Both the position numbers and the translations under genes were made by a program. From NCBI GenBank assembly GCA_016861105.1, contig BOKS01000011.1, forward strand, positions 1 to 64,000: a stretch of 64,000 nt of DNA, in the 5' to 3' direction. This document shows, piece by piece, positions 51,559-59,481 of the stretch. Source of the DNA: Betaproteobacteria bacterium. GTDB taxonomy: Bacteria > Pseudomonadota > Gammaproteobacteria > Burkholderiales > Casimicrobiaceae. Every line of letters starts with the position of its first letter. Position 1 is the first letter of the stretch. Below the pieces are notes generated by a model that was not told the origin of the DNA, searched no databases, and saw nothing but the letters and a program-made list of their open reading frames with translations.

Positions 51559-52988
51559 CGGCGCAGCACGCACTTCTCGTAGAGGTCCGGCAGCGCTCCC
51601 TGCGGGTCGTAGCGGCGCTTGAGCGCGCGATAGGCGGCGCGGTCGTGCAGCGCCCAGAACTCGTCCTCGGTGTACGTCGACTCCGAGTACAGCGACTTGC
51701 GGCCGCCCAGCGCGGCGACCTCGCGCTCGATCGCGCGGTTGACGAACCCGTCCGGCCGCGGCTCGCGCGACTTCACGACGTCCCAGAACCCGAAGTTGAC
51801 CCACAGCGTGTCCGCGGCGAGCGGATACAGCGTCGCGACGCGCGTGGCGTCCGGCACCGCGAACGGACACACCCAGACCGGCAGGATGCCGACGCGCTCG
51901 TGCAGGAACGCGAGCAGCGCCGGCGCCGCGGCGAGCGGGACGTCGACGTCCTGGATCACCGGCTCCGCGTGCAGGCCGCGCAGCCGGTCGGCGAGGCGCG
52001 TGAACCCGAGGCGGGCGTTCCAGCGCATGATGCGCTGGTAGGTCACCGAGTTGAGGCGCCTGCGGCCGTACAGCCGCCGCAGCAGCGGGTGCTGCGCGCC
52101 CACGTTGCGCGAGCACCAGAACCAGTCGGTGTCCCAGCGCCAGAGGAAGTCGCGGGCGGCGAGCCAGTCCTCGCCGCGCTCGAGCAGCGAGCGGTAGTAG
52201 ATGCGCGCCCCCGTGTAGTCGCTGGGCGCGCCCGCTCCCGTGCCGTGCGACGGCACGCGGTCGACGAACCGGGCGCGCGTCAGCACCAGCACGTCCCGGC
52301 CGAAGACGACGCCGTCGACGAAGTCCACCGCCGCGTCGCCGCACGCCGCCGCGAGGTCGGCGAAGAACGACGTCGCGTCGGCGTGCCGCGCGTGGGCGAG
52401 GTGCACGAACCGCTTCGCCGGCACGGTGCGGGCGACCAGCCGCAGCGCGTAGCCGAGCGTTCCGTACGAGTTGGGAAACCCGAGGAAGAGGTCGCGGTGC
52501 TCGTTGTCCGGCGTGCACCGGACCACGCGACCGTCGCCCGCCAGCACGTCGAGCTCGACGACGGTGTCGTGCACGAGCCCGTGACGGAACGACGAGGCCT
52601 CGATGCCCACGCCTGCGACCGCGCCGCCGAGCGTGATCGACTTGAGCTGCGGCACCACCGCGGGCACGTGACCCCGCGCGAGCGTCGCGTCGGCCAGCGA
52701 CTCGAACGTCGCCATGCCCTCCGCCTCGACGAGCGCGCGGTCCGCGTCGACGCGCAGCACCTGGTCGAAGCCGGCGAGATCGATCGTCGGGGCGGAGCGC
52801 GCCTGCCGGTCGCGGAACAGGTTCGACGTGCGCTTGGCGAGGCCGATCGACAGCGTGCCGTGGCGGCGCGCCGCGTCCACCGCGTCGACGAGGCGGCCGA
52901 CGCGCTCGGCGTGCGCCTTCACCCGGACGCCCTCCGCGCCGCGCGCTGCGCCCGGGGGTTCGCCGGCGGGACGTCCCTGCGGGTTCAC
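51555..52988 (-). CDS. FAD-binding oxidoreductase (DWARF1/BfaA-like)
   Basis: A 477-residue flavoprotein with an N-terminal FAD_binding_4 (PCMH) domain: LAGFDQVLRVDADRALVEAEGMATFESLADATL, then PQLKSITLGGAVAGVGIEASSFRHGLVHDTVVELDVLAGDG. The body carries WRWDTDWFWCSRNVGAQHPLLRRLYGRRRLNS and YSESTYTEDEFWALHD, typical of the sterol-reductase-like branch that includes mycobacterial BfaA. GTG 52988 overlaps the methyltransferase stop (GTGA). By analogy it would reduce a 10-methylene fatty-acyl group to a 10-methyl group. That role is inferred from the gene pair, not from active-site residues. Confidence 0.78.
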   Translation of the reverse strand: MNPQGRPAGEPPGAARGAEGVRVKAHAERVGRLVDAVDAARRHGTLSIGLAKRTSNLFRDRQARSAPTIDLAGFDQVLRVDADRALVEAEGMATFESLADATLARGHVPAVVPQLKSITLGGAVAGVGIEASSFRHGLVHDTVVELDVLAGDGRVVRCTPDNEHRDLFLGFPNSYGTLGYALRLVARTVPAKRFVHLAHARHADATSFFADLAAACGDAAVDFVDGVVFGRDVLVLTRARFVDRVPSHGTGAGAPSDYTGARIYYRSLLERGEDWLAARDFLWRWDTDWFWCSRNVGAQHPLLRRLYGRRRLNSVTYQRIMRWNARLGFTRLADRLRGLHAEPVIQDVDVPLAAAPALLAFLHERVGILPVWVCPFAVPDATRVATLYPLAADTLWVNFGFWDVVKSREPRPDGFVNRAIEREVAALGGRKSLYSESTYTEDEFWALHDRAAYRALKRRYDPQGALPDLYEKCVLRR

Positions 52989-54235
52989 GCGTAGAGAAAC
53001 GCGCGGCTCATCGGGTAGCCGGCCGCGACATTGCCCTTCGACACCAGCACCTGGAACAGGTGCGTGCGCCCGTTGCGCGCGCGGAACAGTTCCGCGCACG
53101 ACCACAGGTAGGTGCGCCACTTGCGCCGGAAGCGCTCGTCGAATCGCGCCGGGTCGACCTCGCGGAGCGACGGCCACGCCGCGTCGAAGCGCTCGGCCCA
53201 GGCGTCGAGCGTCAGCGCATAGTGCCGGCGCAGGTTCTCGACGTCGAGCACCTCCAGCCCGTGCGCCTCCATCGCCTCGAGCGCGCGCGCGAGGCTCGGG
53301 ATCCAGCCGCCGGGGAAGATGTGCTCGCGGATGAAGAACTCGGTGTCCGTGACGCCGACGTGGCCGATGAAGTGGACGAGCCCCAGCCCGCCGGGCTTCA
53401 GCGCCGCGGCGTGGGCGCGCACGACGTCGTCGAGCTGGTCGCGCCCGGCGTGCTCGAGCGTGCCGATCGACAGCAGCTTGTCGTACTGCCCCGGCATCTC
53501 GCGGAAGTCGCACTCGACGACCGACATCGCGTGGCCGAGGCCGCGGCGGGCGATCTCCGCGCGCACGGCGTCGACCTGCTCGGTCGTCGTGTTCACGCCC
53601 GTGCCGAGCGCGCGGTAGTGCTCCCACGCGTGGAACAGGAGGCCGCCGAAGCCGCAGCCGACGTCGACGAACGTCTCTCCGGCGGCGAGGCGCACCTTGC
53701 GGCAGGCGTGGTCCAGCTTCGCGCGCTGCGCGTCCTCCAGCGTGGCCGTCCCCTCCTTCCAGTAGGCGCACGTGTAGAGCATGCCGTAGCGGTCGAGCCA
53801 CGGCTCGTAGAACGCCCTGGGCAGGCCGTAGTGCGCGCGCGCGTTCGCCTTCGCCTGCGCGGTCGACCGGTTCGAGAAGTTGAGCTCGTGCCAGCGGTTG
53901 CGGGCGACGATCAGCGGGTTGCGCTCCTCGTCGTAGCCGGCGTCGAACGCGGCACGGAACGCGAGGGGGAAGGTCCCCTCGACGTCCACGTCGCCGTCGA
54001 AGTAGGCCTCCATCAGCCCCACGTGGCCGTCGCGTGCGAGCGCGAACTCCGCGCGGCGGCGGCGGAACGTCAGCGTGAAGGCGGGCGGCGCGGTGCCGTG
54101 GCGGAACGCGCTGCCGTCGGCGAAGACGACGCGGAACGGGATCGACGTGCGGGGCGCGCCGATCTCCAGCGCCCGGCGGATCGCCGCCGCGACACCGAAC
54201 AGCGGCCGGGTTTCGCGCGCCATCGGTTCGAGCAT
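52985..54235 (-). CDS. Cyclopropane-fatty-acyl-phospholipid synthase family methyltransferase
   Basis: A 416-residue SAM-dependent fatty-acid methyltransferase. Seen: SAM loop FVDVGCGFGGLLFHAWEHY, ECDFREMPGQYDKLLSIGTLEHAG (family F-E-H-V-G motif as TLEHAG), EHIFPGGWIPSL, and HYGLPRAFYEPWLDRYGMLYTCAYW before the SAM domain. It transfers a methyl group to the double bond of phospholipid acyl chains. Paired with the FAD protein it may make 10-methyl rather than cyclopropane acids. ATG 54235 or 54223 are both possible; the first lies inside GGTATGCT, a -10-like string, so 54223 is a real alternative. The plsC-like stop is 14 bases upstream. Confidence 0.85.
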   Translation of the reverse strand: MLEPMARETRPLFGVAAAIRRALEIGAPRTSIPFRVVFADGSAFRHGTAPPAFTLTFRRRRAEFALARDGHVGLMEAYFDGDVDVEGTFPLAFRAAFDAGYDEERNPLIVARNRWHELNFSNRSTAQAKANARAHYGLPRAFYEPWLDRYGMLYTCAYWKEGTATLEDAQRAKLDHACRKVRLAAGETFVDVGCGFGGLLFHAWEHYRALGTGVNTTTEQVDAVRAEIARRGLGHAMSVVECDFREMPGQYDKLLSIGTLEHAGRDQLDDVVRAHAAALKPGGLGLVHFIGHVGVTDTEFFIREHIFPGGWIPSLARALEAMEAHGLEVLDVENLRRHYALTLDAWAERFDAAWPSLREVDPARFDERFRRKWRTYLWSCAELFRARNGRTHLFQVLVSKGNVAAGYPMSRAFLYA

Positions 54236-54249
54236 ACCCCGGTTGCCGG

Positions 54250-54906
54250 TCAGCGCGCGAGATCGGGCTCGCCGGACGCGGCGACCACCGCGCCGCGCAC
54301 GGCATCGCGCAACCGCACCGCGGCGGACCAGTCCGCCCCGTCCGGCACGACCGGTGCGCCGACGCTCACGCGCATCGGGTGGCGCTCCGGCAGCCGGCGA
54401 CCGGCGCGCAGCAGCGATCGCGTGCCTTCCAGCACGACCGGCACGTCCGGCACGCCGGTCGGGACGGCCACGGCGAAAGCTCCGAGCCGGAAAGGCCCGC
54501 TCCCGGGTGCCCGCGTGAACGTGCCTTCGGGGAAGGATCCGACGACCCCGCCCGCCCGGACGGCAGCCACCAGCGAGCGCGTGTCCTCGATCCCGCGCAG
54601 CGAATCGTCGCGCGCCACGAAGTGCGTGCCGAGCCGCCGCAGCACGAAGCGGACGACGCCCGCGTGCGCGAGCTCGGACTTCGCGGCCCGGCGGACGTCC
54701 GCGGGGAGGGCTGCGGCGAGCACGACGGCATCGGCGTAGCTCGCGTGATTGGACACGACGACGGCCGGCTGCCCGGCCGGCCACCGGTCGAGCCACCTCG
54801 AGCACGTCGGGCGACGCCAGCCGCCACTCGCGCCGGAAAGCCTCGCCCTCACCGAGCGCCTCCACGTGCAATCGCATTCGGGTCTCGCCGGGCGGTCCGG
54901 CCGCAC
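54250..54906 (-). CDS. PlsC-family acyltransferase, possible N-terminal frameshift
   Basis: A lysophospholipid acyltransferase of about 218 residues. The catalytic H-x4-D motif is VVVSNHASYADAV and the substrate motif is GSFPEGTFTR. Downstream LRRLGTHFVARDDSLRG is also typical. The N-terminal 35 residues in this frame (RPECDCTWRRSVRARLSGASGG) look like shadow sequence. The other frame reads MRLHVEALGEGEAFRREWRLASPDVLE from ATG 54877, which looks more natural, so one base may be lost or gained near 54785-54800. It would esterify lysophosphatidate or a related acceptor. First gene of the plsC-methyltransferase-FAD-phaC set. Confidence 0.75.
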   Translation of the reverse strand: MRPDRPARPECDCTWRRSVRARLSGASGGWRRPTCSRWLDRWPAGQPAVVVSNHASYADAVVLAAALPADVRRAAKSELAHAGVVRFVLRRLGTHFVARDDSLRGIEDTRSLVAAVRAGGVVGSFPEGTFTRAPGSGPFRLGAFAVAVPTGVPDVPVVLEGTRSLLRAGRRLPERHPMRVSVGAPVVPDGADWSAAVRLRDAVRGAVVAASGEPDLAR

Positions 54907-54908
54907 GG

Positions 54909-54949
54909 TTGACCGGCGTCAAGCACGCTCCCGCGGTCGCGCGCACAAT
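54909..54949 (+). promoter_or_regulatory. FNR/ANR-type promoter of the helix-hairpin-helix protein at 54976
   Basis: TTGAC-CGGC-GTCAA (54909-54922) is a perfect 5-4-5 palindrome. On the plus strand CACAAT (54944-54949) can serve as -10; a start at about 54956 places the palindrome centre at about -40.5. The site also lies 3 bases beyond the annotated plsC start, so it may act on both divergent genes. Confidence 0.55.
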
Positions 54950-54975
54950 CGGCAAGGGCAGGCGACCCGCGCACG

Positions 54976-55851
54976 ATGGACGAGCAGGTGCACGCGAGCG
55001 ACAACGAGGCCGTCGCGCACGCGCTGCGGCAGGCCGCGGAGTTGCTGCAGGCGCAGCGCGCCAACCCCTTCCGCGTGGGTGCGTACCGCAAGGCGGCAGC
55101 GTCGGTGGAGTCGCTCGACGGGAGCGTGCGCGCGCTCTACGTCGCGCGCGGGCGCGAGGGGCTGGCGTCGATCGAGGGCGTGGGCCCGGGGCTCGCCGCG
55201 GCGATCGCCGAGATGCTGGACACCGGCCGCTGGGCGCAGCTCGAGCGGCTTCGCGGCAGCGTCGAGCCGGCCGCGCTGTTCGCGACCGTCCCGGGCATCG
55301 GGCCGGCGCTGGCGCAGCGCATCCACGACGCGCTCGGCGTCGACACGCTGGAGGCCCTCGAGGTCGCGTGCCACGACGGCACGCTGCAGCGCGTTCCCGG
55401 CCTGGGCGAGCGCCGCACGGCGGCCATCCGCGCAGCGCTCGCGGAGGTGCTCGACCGCTCGCGGCTGCGCCGCCGCACGCCGCCGTCCGCGCAGGACGAG
55501 CCGCCGGTCGAGGTGCTGCTCGACGTGGACCGCGAGTACCGCGAGCGGGCCGTCGCGGGCCGCCTGCCGACGATCGCGCCGAAACGGTTCAACCCGGCGC
55601 GGGAAGCGTGGCTGCCCGTGCTGCACGCTGCCCGCGGCGACTGGCACTTCACCGCGCTGTACTCGAACACGGCACGCGCCCATGCGCTCGGCCGCACGCG
55701 CGACTGGGTGGTGCTCTACTTCGACGGCGCGCATCGTCCCGAGCGGCAGCGCACGGTGGTCACCGAGACGCACGGCCCGCTCGCCGGCCGCCGCGTGGTG
55801 CGCGGCCGCGAAGCCGAGTGCCGCGTGCTCGCCGATGCCGCGCCGGCCTGA
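54976..55851 (+). CDS. DNA polymerase X N-terminal-like helix-hairpin-helix protein
   Basis: A 291-residue protein. Residues 7-75 match the polymerase-X 8-kDa-like N-terminal domain (NPFRVGAYRKAAASVESL...LASIEGVGPGLAAAIAEML), with two further helix-hairpin-helix motifs (LFATVPGIGPALAQRIHDALG and LQRVPGLGERRTAAIRAAL). The polymerase active site is absent: there is no nucleotidyltransferase G-S or D-x-D motif and no PHP domain. The C-terminal 100 residues (PTIAPKRFNPAREAWLPVLH...DWHFTALYSNTARAHALGRTRDWVVLYF) form an unknown conserved-looking domain. A DNA-end or structure-binding repair protein is likely. Confidence 0.75.
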   Translation: MDEQVHASDNEAVAHALRQAAELLQAQRANPFRVGAYRKAAASVESLDGSVRALYVARGREGLASIEGVGPGLAAAIAEMLDTGRWAQLERLRGSVEPAALFATVPGIGPALAQRIHDALGVDTLEALEVACHDGTLQRVPGLGERRTAAIRAALAEVLDRSRLRRRTPPSAQDEPPVEVLLDVDREYRERAVAGRLPTIAPKRFNPAREAWLPVLHAARGDWHFTALYSNTARAHALGRTRDWVVLYFDGAHRPERQRTVVTETHGPLAGRRVVRGREAECRVLADAAPA

Positions 55852-55890
55852 CGGCCGTCCGCCTCGCGACCGGGCTGTCCGTCCGTTCGG

Positions 55891-55896
55891 TATGCT
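55891..55896 (+). promoter_or_regulatory. -10 element of the GST gene
   Basis: TATGCT preceded by TTCGG (GGTATGCT), the same form as before the FAH gene at 19689. The leader to ATG 55936 would be about 33 bases and contains GGGGGAGG as a ribosome site. Confidence 0.4.
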
Positions 55897-55935
55897 GGGT
55901 GCCGGGCCGCGCGGCGGCGCAACGGGGGAGGCGGG

Positions 55936-56553
55936 ATGCTGACGATCTGGGGCAGGCTGTCCTCGGTCAACGTGCAGAAGGTGGTGATCTGCGCCAACGA
56001 ACTGGGGCTCCGCTACGAGCGCGTGGACGCCGGCGGGACGTTCGGCGGCCTCGATTCGCCGGAGGCGCTCGGCCGCAACCCGAACCGCCTCGTGCCGGTG
56101 ATCCGCGACGGCGACTTCGTGCTCTGGGAGTCGAACGCGATCGTCCGCTATCTCGCGCGCCGTCATGGCGCGGGCACGCTGTGGCCGGCCGACGACCGCA
56201 TCGCCGCCGATGCCGATCGCTGGATGGATTGGCAGGCCACCACGCTCAATCCCGCGCTGTTCGGCGCCTTCTGGAACACGATCCGCGCGGCGCCGGCGGA
56301 GCGCGACGCTGCCGCGCTCGCGGCGTCGGTCGCGAAGACCGAGCCGCTGCTGGCGCTGCTCGACGCGCATCTCGACGGACGCGACTTCGTGGCGGGTCCG
56401 CACTCGATGGGCGACATCCCGATCGCCTGCACCGCGCACCGCTGGTACGGGTTGCCGATCGAGCGGCGCCGGCACGCGAACGTCGAAGCGTGGCTCGCCC
56501 GGGTGCGCGCCCGCCCCGCGTACGCATCTGTCCTCACGTATCCCATCGGCTAG
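55936..56553 (+). CDS. Glutathione S-transferase family protein
   Basis: A 205-residue GST. The thioredoxin-like N-terminal domain has the opening IWGRLSSVNVQKVVICANELGL with the active-site serine region, and NRLVPVIRDGDFVLWESNAIVRYLAR, the cis-proline and E-S glutathione-binding motif. The C-terminal helical domain ends HSMGDIPIACTAHRWYGLPI with the N-capping G-D-I. Substrate unknown. Monocistronic; strong ribosome site. Confidence 0.92.
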   Translation: MLTIWGRLSSVNVQKVVICANELGLRYERVDAGGTFGGLDSPEALGRNPNRLVPVIRDGDFVLWESNAIVRYLARRHGAGTLWPADDRIAADADRWMDWQATTLNPALFGAFWNTIRAAPAERDAAALAASVAKTEPLLALLDAHLDGRDFVAGPHSMGDIPIACTAHRWYGLPIERRRHANVEAWLARVRARPAYASVLTYPIG

Positions 56554-56610
56554 CGAGCAGGCCCGCCCGCTGGTACCGTTCGCCTGTCGGCGCGGCGGAC
56601 GGGAGGTCCC

Positions 56611-57960
56611 ATGGTCGAGGATCGCAGGGGCATTCTCCTGAGCGGGGCGGACCGGCGCGCCGCGGAGCAGTACGAGGCGGCGCTGCGGGCGTTCCAGTCG
56701 TACGTCGGCGATCCGGTCGCGACGATCGACGAGGCGCTCGCCGAGTCGCCCGCATTCGTCGGCGGACACCTGCTCAAGGCGTTCGTGCTCTACACGCTCG
56801 CCGAGCGCCAGTTCGCGGCGATGGCGCGCGACGCGCTCGCGGCCGCCGCTCCCCACGCCGCCGGCGCGAGCGACCGCGAGCGTTCGCTGCTCGCCGCCGG
56901 CCAGCGGCTGGTGGAGGGCCAGTGGGACGCCGCCGCGCTCGCACTCGACCGCGTACTCGCCGCGCATCCGCGCGACGCGCTCGCGCTGCAGACGGCGCAC
57001 CTGGTGGACTTCTACCGCGGCGATGCGCTCAACCTGCGCAACCGCGTGTCGCGCGTGCTGCCGCACTGGACGGCGGACCTCCCCGGCTACTCGTACGTGC
57101 TCGGCATGCACGCGTTCGGGCTGGAGGAGATGAACCAGTACCGCGAGGCGGAGGACACGGGACGGCGCGCGCTCGCGATCGAGCCGCGCGACGGATGGTC
57201 GGTCCACGCGGTGACGCACGTGATGGAGATGCAGGGGCGCATCGACGAGGGGGTGGACTGGCTCGTGTCGCGCGAGGAGGACTGGGCGCCCGACAACGGC
57301 TTCGCGTTCCACAACTTCTGGCACCTGGCGCTCTTCCACCTGGACCCCGGCGACGTGCGCGCCGCCCTCGACCTCTACGACCGCCACGTGCACCCGCAGC
57401 CTGCGGCATTCACGCTCTCGCTGGTCGACGCCACGGCCCTGCTGTGGCGCATCGCGCTCGAGGACGGCGACGTCGGCGAGCGGTGGAACGGCGTCGCCGG
57501 CGACTGGTCCGAGCGCCTCGCGCGCGGCGAGCCCGGCTTCTACGCGTTCAACGACCTGCACGCGGCGCTGGCGTTCGTCGCCACGCGGCGCGCCGATGAC
57601 CTCGCGCGCGTGCTCGCCGGGCTGCGCGAGGCCGCCGCGGGCGCCGGGAGCAACGCGGCGATGTCGCGCGACGTGGGCCTGCCGCTCGTGCAGGCGATCG
57701 CCGACTTCGGCGACGGGCGCTACGGGGCGGCGGCCGACGGCATCGAGGCCGTGCGCGACATCGCCCATCGCTTCGGCGGGAGCCACGCGCAACGCGACCT
57801 GCTGACGCTGACGCTGATCGAGGCGGCGTCGAGGGCGGGCGACGCCGACCGCGCCCGCCACTACATCGCCGAGCGGCTCGTGCACAGGCAGCCGGGCAGC
57901 GCGTGGGGACCGCGTCTCGCGCGGCGCGTCGGGACCGCGGCGGCGCGCCGGGCCGCGTAG
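56611..57960 (+). CDS. TTC38-like tetratricopeptide repeat protein
   Basis: A 449-residue all-helical protein similar in length and motif order to tetratricopeptide repeat protein 38. Conserved blocks include HLVDFYRGDALNLRNRVSRVLPHW, GYSYVLGMHAFGLEEMNQYREAEDTGRRALAIEPRDGWSVHAVTHVMEMQGR, and FAFHNFWHLALFHLD with several histidines. The family is found in bacteria and animals and has no assigned function. No signal peptide; cytoplasmic. It starts 57 bases after the GST stop and may be in the same transcript. Confidence 0.87.
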   Translation: MVEDRRGILLSGADRRAAEQYEAALRAFQSYVGDPVATIDEALAESPAFVGGHLLKAFVLYTLAERQFAAMARDALAAAAPHAAGASDRERSLLAAGQRLVEGQWDAAALALDRVLAAHPRDALALQTAHLVDFYRGDALNLRNRVSRVLPHWTADLPGYSYVLGMHAFGLEEMNQYREAEDTGRRALAIEPRDGWSVHAVTHVMEMQGRIDEGVDWLVSREEDWAPDNGFAFHNFWHLALFHLDPGDVRAALDLYDRHVHPQPAAFTLSLVDATALLWRIALEDGDVGERWNGVAGDWSERLARGEPGFYAFNDLHAALAFVATRRADDLARVLAGLREAAAGAGSNAAMSRDVGLPLVQAIADFGDGRYGAAADGIEAVRDIAHRFGGSHAQRDLLTLTLIEAASRAGDADRARHYIAERLVHRQPGSAWGPRLARRVGTAAARRAA

Positions 57961-57993
57961 CGCGACCCCGGCCGGACGACGCGGCGCGGGCCG

Positions 57994-58653
57994 TCAGCCG
58001 GCGTGCGCCGCGTGGCGGTGCCGTGCGCGGTAGCGCGCCTGCCTCGCGCGGTTCGCGCACTCGTTGCCGAAGCAGAAGCGCCGCGAGCCGTTGCGCGTGG
58101 TGTCGACGAAGAGCCAGCCGCAGCCGCGATCGTCCGCGCATTCCCTGACGCGCGCGCGCGCAGGCGAGACGAGCAGCGCGACGGCGGAAAGCGCGGCCTG
58201 CCAGCGGGGCGCCTCCAGCCCCTCCCGTCCGTCGGGCACCGATGGCACGAGGCGGCGGTCCGCGACGCTGAGCGCGAGGTGCGCCATGGCCTCGCGAAAG
58301 GCCGTGTCCACTTCGGCCTGCGCGTCGGCGGGTACCGCGCGGTGGCGGGCGTGCGCCGCCAGCACGGCGGCGATCGCCTCCCGCAGCGCGAGCGTGCGAC
58401 GCCACTCGGCCGCGGCGACGTGCGGGTGCGCAGCCGCCTCGCCTGCGAGCCGCTCGCCCTCCGCCGGCGTGCAGATCGCCGTCGCGACCGCCCAGTCGAC
58501 GACCTTGTCGTAGCCGGTCAGCACCTCCTTCGGCGCTGCGCTGTTGCGCCAGTGGCGCGTGTTGCACAGCGACACGCACAGCGGCTGTCCCGGCGCGGTC
58601 TCCTCCAGCGCCAGCGCGAAGCGGGCCCACCGGTTCGCGGGCGGCGGCGCCAC
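57994..58653 (-). CDS. ABATE-domain CGNR zinc-finger protein (variant motif)
   Basis: A 219-residue predicted regulator. The N-terminal ABATE-like region holds PLCVSLCNTRHWRN, and the C-terminal zinc finger is VRECADDRGCGWLFVDTTRNGSRRFCFGNECANRARQARYRAR. Where the family has C-G-N-R this protein has C-A-N-R; all four cysteines are present. The family is thought to bind DNA and act in stress-related regulation. GTG 58653 was chosen because the TTG at 58686 would lie inside the flanking inverted repeat. Convergent with the TTC38-like gene. Confidence 0.78.
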   Translation of the reverse strand: MAPPPANRWARFALALEETAPGQPLCVSLCNTRHWRNSAAPKEVLTGYDKVVDWAVATAICTPAEGERLAGEAAAHPHVAAAEWRRTLALREAIAAVLAAHARHRAVPADAQAEVDTAFREAMAHLALSVADRRLVPSVPDGREGLEAPRWQAALSAVALLVSPARARVRECADDRGCGWLFVDTTRNGSRRFCFGNECANRARQARYRARHRHAAHAG

Positions 58654-58660
58654 GCTAGCG

Positions 58661-58843
58661 TCCCGAGTCGGGGATTCGCTGCGCAAAGGCGAGCGAGAAA
58701 CGGCGCGCTGCAGTGTCGCGGCCCTCGCGGAGGGTCGCGATATCCGCTTCGGGCCGCTTCGCGCGGCGCATCCGTGTGCGTCGCCCTTGCGCCGCCGGCT
58801 CGTTCACGATCGATCCATCCTTCAACGAACCTCCGACTCGGGA
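58661..58843. mobile_element. Possible MITE-like element with 21-bp terminal inverted repeats
   Basis: TCCCGAGTCGG at 58661-58671 and its exact complement CCGACTCGGGA at 58833-58843 bound 183 bases. Read inward the repeats extend to 21 bases with 18 identities (TCCCGAGTCGG, then G/A-G-A/G-TTCG-C/T-TG). The interior has no credible gene. No target-site duplication is seen, so a pair of regulator sites is an alternative. It fills the gap between the CGNR and LytTR genes. Confidence 0.4.
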
Positions 58844-58897
58844 CACCGGGCCCTGTTCACGCTACGGACGCGCACGTGCCCGTGGCGCGTACACGCG

Positions 58898-59335
58898 CTA
58901 GCCGAGGCCGAATGCGGCGCGGATCGCGTCGCGGTACGCGCGGCCCGACGTGATCTCGCTGCCGTCGGACAGGCGCAGGCGGAACTCGCCGTGCAGCCGC
59001 GGCAGCAGCTCGCGGACGGCGCGCAGGCGCACCGTGTGCGAGCGGTGCACGCGCAGGAACTCCTGCGGGTCGAGGCGCGCGGTGATCCACGTGAGCGTGG
59101 CCTTGTGCAGCCACGAGCGCTCCGCCGTCCACAGGCGCACGTAGTTGCCCTCGGCGTCGATGCGGACCAGCTCGGCGGTGGGCACGACCACGATGCGCTC
59201 GCGCGCGCGCACGGCGATCCGTGGCAGCGGTGCGGGACTGCGGGCGGGTTCGGCCGCCGCGGGCGAACTGCCCGCGATGCCGGTCGGGCCTGCGGCGAGG
59301 GTTGGGTCCACGGGCCTGCTCCCTTGCGGCGTCAT
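58898..59335 (-). CDS. LytTR DNA-binding regulator, copy 2
   Basis: A 145-residue protein: about 45 Pro/Ala-rich residues then one LytTR domain (RIAVRARERIVVVPTAELVRIDAEGNYVRLWTAERSWLHKATLTWITARLDPQEFLRVHRSHTVRLRAVRELLPRLHGEFRLRLSDGSEITSGRAYRDAIRAAFGLG). No receiver or membrane segment. It is close to copy 3 (61577) through the HGEFR-GSEITSGR-YR-AI-AFGLG end. LytTR proteins bind tandem sites near promoters; its own promoter is rich in CGTTAC repeats, so autoregulation is plausible. Confidence 0.87.
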   Translation of the reverse strand: MTPQGSRPVDPTLAAGPTGIAGSSPAAAEPARSPAPLPRIAVRARERIVVVPTAELVRIDAEGNYVRLWTAERSWLHKATLTWITARLDPQEFLRVHRSHTVRLRAVRELLPRLHGEFRLRLSDGSEITSGRAYRDAIRAAFGLG

Positions 59336-59358
59336 AACGGTGAAAAACGACTTGCGGT

Positions 59359-59440
59359 CGTTACGAGCCCGCTACGACGTGTCGACGGCATCACCGGAGA
59401 AAGTAACGTGCATAATTACTATAAAGCGTTACGGTGTCAA
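59359..59440 (-). promoter_or_regulatory. Promoter of LytTR copy 2 with CGTTAC repeats
   Basis: On the minus strand a perfect TTGACA -35 (59440-59435), 17-base spacer and AATTAT -10 (59417-59412). CGTTAC motifs occur three times: 59359-59364, inverted at 59403-59408 (GTAACG), and 59427-59432 inside the spacer. The last two form an inverted repeat with centres 24 bases apart, bracketing the -10 box. The region is markedly A+T-rich for this DNA. Confidence 0.55.
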
Positions 59441-59481
59441 GGTCCCGTGCCGCCGTCCGAGGCCCCCGCTAGACTCCCGGG

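Noticed and set aside
58655-58846. A 63-codon minus-strand frame inside the CGNR-LytTR gap
   Set aside because: It spans both inverted repeats of the MITE-like element, has no ribosome site and no recognisable motif.
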